A stretch of 64,000 bases of DNA, taken from contig JADJDT010000006.1 in NCBI GenBank assembly GCA_016702545.1, forward strand, positions 349,559-413,558, written 5' to 3'. A program made the translations under genes and the position numbers. Numbering within the stretch: position 1 is the stretch's first letter; every line of letters starts with the position of its first letter. The stretch is from Pseudomonadota bacterium (lineage in GTDB: Bacteria; Myxococcota_A; Polyangia; GCA-2747355). Below, piece by piece: positions 61,577 through 64,000 of the stretch. The notes below the pieces were generated by a model. That model ran no database searches. It was not told where the DNA came from and saw only the letters and a program-made list of their open reading frames with translations.

Positions 61577-61782
61577 CTTCGGTCTCCTGGCGTCGTCGTG
61601 CGCTCGTCGCTGGTGTGCCAGCGAAAAGTAACAGGAAGCAGCGTAGCATAGCCAAAGGTAAATGATCTAGCGGGATCTGGAGTCGGAGCGTGCGAATCCG
61701 TCGGAGCGCTCGCCTGTCCCCATCCCGCCCTCGGCAGGCTTTGCCCTCCTGGGAGACCTGAACCCCAGGAGGAGCGAAGACC

Positions 61783-62550
61783 ATGTCGAACACCATCACC
61801 TGCCCCTCGGGCCTCGTCGGCCGAATCCGGGGCATGAAGGCTCGCGAGGAGCGCGTCCTCGCAGACCGCAAGCTTGCCCGCAGCGGCGCCCAGCTCGAGC
61901 AGATCCTGGCCGCGTGCTGGGAGGAGACCCTCGACGCCGGCCCCTACGACTTCGGCGAGCAGCCGATCGACTGGGGCAAGGTGCTCCAGGGCGACCGCTT
62001 CTTCGCCATGCTCCAGATCCGCGTCCTCTCCTACGGCCCCGAGTACGCCTTCTCGGTCCCGTGCGAGAACCGCGGCTGCCGCGCCCGCATCGAGTGGGAG
62101 CTGGACCTGCGCGAGCTGCCGGTGAAGACCCTGTCCGACGAGAGCCGAGCGGCCTTCCTCGCCAGCAATCGCTTCGAGACCACGCTGCCCGACGCGGGCC
62201 GTAAGGTGGCCTTCCGGCTACTCACCGGCCACGACGAACGGCGCATGGCCGCCCTTCGCCGAGCCGCCGGCGAGCGACCGATCACCACGCTGCTCGGCTA
62301 CCGGCTGGAGACCATCGACGGCGTCGAGCCGCGCGACAAGCAGAAGTTCATCGAGGACCTGGGCATGGCCGACGTGACCTTCCTCCTCGGTGAGTTCGAC
62401 CGGGTGGACTGCGGCGTCGAGACGGAGATCGAGGTGGAGTGCCCCGAGTGCTTCGGCACCACGCGCATCGAGCTCCCTTTCGAGAAGGGCTTCTTCCTCC
62501 CGGAGAGGAGGAGGACGGAGCCGGGGGCCACCACCTCTTCCCGGTCGTAG
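61783..62550 (+). CDS. T4 gp26-like baseplate hub assembly chaperone
   Basis: 255 residues with GGAGGAGCGAAGACC before the ATG. CPSGLVGRIRGMKAREERVLADRK at the N-terminus, a domain with CENRGCRARIEWELDLRELP (possible metal-binding Cys pair) and a second CPECFGTTRIELPFEKGFFLP near the end match the T4 gp26-like family found in contractile tail and eCIS loci. It resumes the plus-strand tail operon after the minus-strand cassette, which shows the cassette sits inside that operon. Confidence 0.8.
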   Translation: MSNTITCPSGLVGRIRGMKAREERVLADRKLARSGAQLEQILAACWEETLDAGPYDFGEQPIDWGKVLQGDRFFAMLQIRVLSYGPEYAFSVPCENRGCRARIEWELDLRELPVKTLSDESRAAFLASNRFETTLPDAGRKVAFRLLTGHDERRMAALRRAAGERPITTLLGYRLETIDGVEPRDKQKFIEDLGMADVTFLLGEFDRVDCGVETEIEVECPECFGTTRIELPFEKGFFLPERRRTEPGATTSSRS

Positions 62551-62573
62551 ACCTGGACCACTGGCGCGAGGCC

Positions 62574-62719
62574 ATGTTCCAGCTCTGCTGGCACCAGCAC
62601 GGCGGCTCGGGCCTCGCGATCACGTTCGCGGACGCGCTGGATCTCCCGGTCCACGACCGCGACTGGCTCATCGAGCGCATCGGTGGCCAGCGGTCGAAGG
62701 AGGCCAAGGAGCTGCCCCA
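62574..62719 (+). pseudogene. Small tail-locus gene, 3' end replaced by RAYT-like element
   Basis: From the ATG at 62574 the frame reads MFQLCWHQHGGSGLAITFADALDLPVHDRDWLIERIGGQRSKEAKEL and then enters the RAYT-like element at about 62720. Upstream in the same frame HHLFPVVDLDHWREA also looks coding and a strong GGAGAGGAGGAGG lies near 62504, so the true start may be earlier or non-standard. Short proteins after gp26-like genes are usual in such operons. Probably truncated by the insertion. Confidence 0.5.
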
Positions 62720-64000
62720 ACCGAGGTTGGTTTGGCGCCTTGGCGGCGCGGCCGGTCTTCGGGCGAGCCGGAGCCGGCTTTCGGACGAAGCGGCGAGGCG
62801 GGTGCTGTAACCGCGCGATTGTCCGTCGTGACGGCTCAGGCACATCGGTTGCTGACGTCCGCGCGCTGCATGAGCCTGCCGCGTCCCGTGATCGCCGGTG
62901 AGACGATCATGATCACGAGGCGCTGCACGCAGCGGCAGTTCCTGCTGCGCCCGTCTGCGACGGTCAACGGCATCATCGGCTACTGCCTCGCGGTGGCAGC
63001 CGAGCGCTACGGCCTGCGACTGCACGCCTTCTGCGCGATGTCGAACCACCTGCACATCGTGGCTACCGACGTTCGCGGCGAGGCTCCCGAGTTCTGCCGC
63101 TGGCTCTTCGAGTTCACGGCCAAGTGTCTGAACGCGCACTGGGGCCGCTGGGAGAACCTGTGGGCCAGCGAGCAACCCTCGGTGGTGCGCCTCGCTGACG
63201 AGCAGGCCCAGCTCGCGAAGGCGGTCTACACGCTGACGAACCCCGTCGCCGCCGGTCTGGTGACGGAGCACCACCACTGGCCTGGCGTCATCAGCGCGCT
63301 CGCCCGGATGGCGCGCCCCTGGGTGTACAAGCGACCGGTCGGCTTCTTCCGCGAGCATGGTCCGCTGCCACGCCACGCGACGCTGACCATGGCGCCGCTG
63401 CCGGCCCTGGCCCACGCATCGCAGGAGCAATACCTCGCCACGCTCCGCACGGCCGTCGTTACCCGCGAGGCCGAGCTTGCGCGGGAGCGCGGAAGCGCAG
63501 GCCGCAGCGTCCTCGGTCGCCGCCAGGTGCTGCGGCAATCCGCCTTCAGCTCACCCGGGAACTCCGAGCCGCGCCGGCAACCGAGGCCACGCGTGGCCGG
63601 CGGCAACAAGTGGGCGCGCATCGAAGCCCTCGCACGCCTGCGCAGCTTCATTGCAGGCTATCGCGACGCCTGGCTCCAGTGGCGCGCAGGCGAACGCGGG
63701 GTGGTCTTTCCAGTCGGGACCTACGCACTGCGCGTGTACGCGGGCGTCTGCTGCGCCCAGGCTCCGTGAGCGGCCGCGCGCCGCTCCTCGTCGCTCACCC
63801 GAACGCCGTCCGCACCGCCGCTCGCCGCAGCGCCTCGCCGCAGGTCCGCCCCGCGCGAGAAACCCACCCCGAACGCAGCCCCTGCAACGGCGTCGCGGCC
63901 CATGCAGAGGCCCCTGCCACGTCCGAACGAACCGCCTCGCGCTCCGTCGCTCGCCGTTCGCGGCAGACCCGCTGCCTCATGCTTCTTCACGAACCCTGGT
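62720..64000 (+). mobile_element. RAYT-like element, copy 2
   Basis: Same left end (AACCGAGGTTGGTTTGGCGCC) and right end (CACGAACCCTGGT) as copy 1. Its length of 1281 bp equals copy 1 plus the 24 bp missing there, so the element appears to end exactly at the last base of the window. Direct orientation relative to copy 1, about 8 kb away. Confidence 0.8.
62870..63769 (+). CDS. RAYT-like Y1 transposase, copy 2
   Basis: 299 residues; full-length version of the protein in copy 1, with the segment ALARLRSFIAGYRDAW intact. HUH motif CAMSNHLHIVATD and the Tyr/Asn-Pro motif VYTLTNPVAAGLV are present. Differences from copy 1 are mostly silent or conservative, which points to recent duplication. About 230 bases of element follow the stop before the right end. 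Confidence 0.85.
   Translation: MSLPRPVIAGETIMITRRCTQRQFLLRPSATVNGIIGYCLAVAAERYGLRLHAFCAMSNHLHIVATDVRGEAPEFCRWLFEFTAKCLNAHWGRWENLWASEQPSVVRLADEQAQLAKAVYTLTNPVAAGLVTEHHHWPGVISALARMARPWVYKRPVGFFREHGPLPRHATLTMAPLPALAHASQEQYLATLRTAVVTREAELARERGSAGRSVLGRRQVLRQSAFSSPGNSEPRRQPRPRVAGGNKWARIEALARLRSFIAGYRDAWLQWRAGERGVVFPVGTYALRVYAGVCCAQAP

Noticed and set aside
55612..61640. Plus-strand open frames within the helicase cassette
   Set aside because: None has a family motif, while the minus-strand genes show helicase motifs, S1 folds, ribosome sites and tight spacing.

Overview
The window looks like a chromosomal segment of a high-GC member of Myxococcota / former Deltaproteobacteria. The clues are a Ser/Thr kinase with PEGA-like C-terminal repeats, an MJ0042 zinc-ribbon + GYF + AgmX-type protein, a MerR-like regulator paired with a sigma-region-4-like protein, a lipoprotein with a low-complexity Asn-Ala-Met run followed by RCC1-type repeats, and an 11-subunit complex I operon. 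No rRNA, tRNA or CRISPR array was recognised.

Left part (1-12.2 kb): small hypotheticals, an AlkC-like DNA glycosylase with a homopolymer frameshift, then a minus-strand run (hypothetical secreted protein, MepA-like lipoprotein, TyrA, ThyX, U32-family protein). Its last junction has been expanded into six copies of a 20-bp unit that carries stop codon, Shine-Dalgarno and ATG. A 158-bp hairpin element separates this run from the kinase gene. A tract of extreme G/C homopolymers follows the kinase.

Middle part (12.4-34.7 kb): the MerR-like gene with a four-copy operator-like array lying over its likely promoter, the sigma-4-like gene, purH-purD-(threonylcarbamoyl-AMP synthase)-(tRNA methyltransferase)-purA, a broken AgmX/GltJ-like gene, a secreted hypothetical, an AI-2E-type permease, endonuclease III, the minus-strand NAM-repeat/RCC1 lipoprotein (tail heavily frameshifted), a vapBC pair, and a minus-strand run of serine protease, STAS protein, glycogen phosphorylase and M19 dipeptidase.

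35.0-46.5 kb: nuoABCDHIJKLMN in one overlapping operon without nuoEFG, followed by a ferredoxin-NADP-reductase-like gene broken by three frameshifts.

Right part (46.5-64 kb) is accessory: an orphan cysteine-peptidase-like gene, an SDR gene, and a nested insertion (an IS4-type transposase split in frame by an IS256-type element with a 9-bp target duplication, then cut by an IS3-type element that also truncates a PhnB-like gene). After these comes a fragment of a contractile tail locus (sheath C-terminus, gp19-like tube, gp26-like baseplate chaperone) flanked by two direct copies of a RAYT-like element with recognisable terminal inverted repeats. Between tube and gp26-like genes sits a compact minus-strand operon of visibly lower GC: an excisionase-like regulator, a two-S1-domain + winged-helix protein, three small proteins (two of them helical/coiled-coil), a membrane-anchored coiled-coil protein and a UPF1-like SF1 helicase. 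I regard this seven-gene cassette as the best candidate for an undescribed system, probably conflict/defence or nucleic-acid surveillance; that role is inference.

Several genes are broken at homopolymers or carry small tandem duplications at translation starts. Some breaks may be sequencing errors, others real slippage products.
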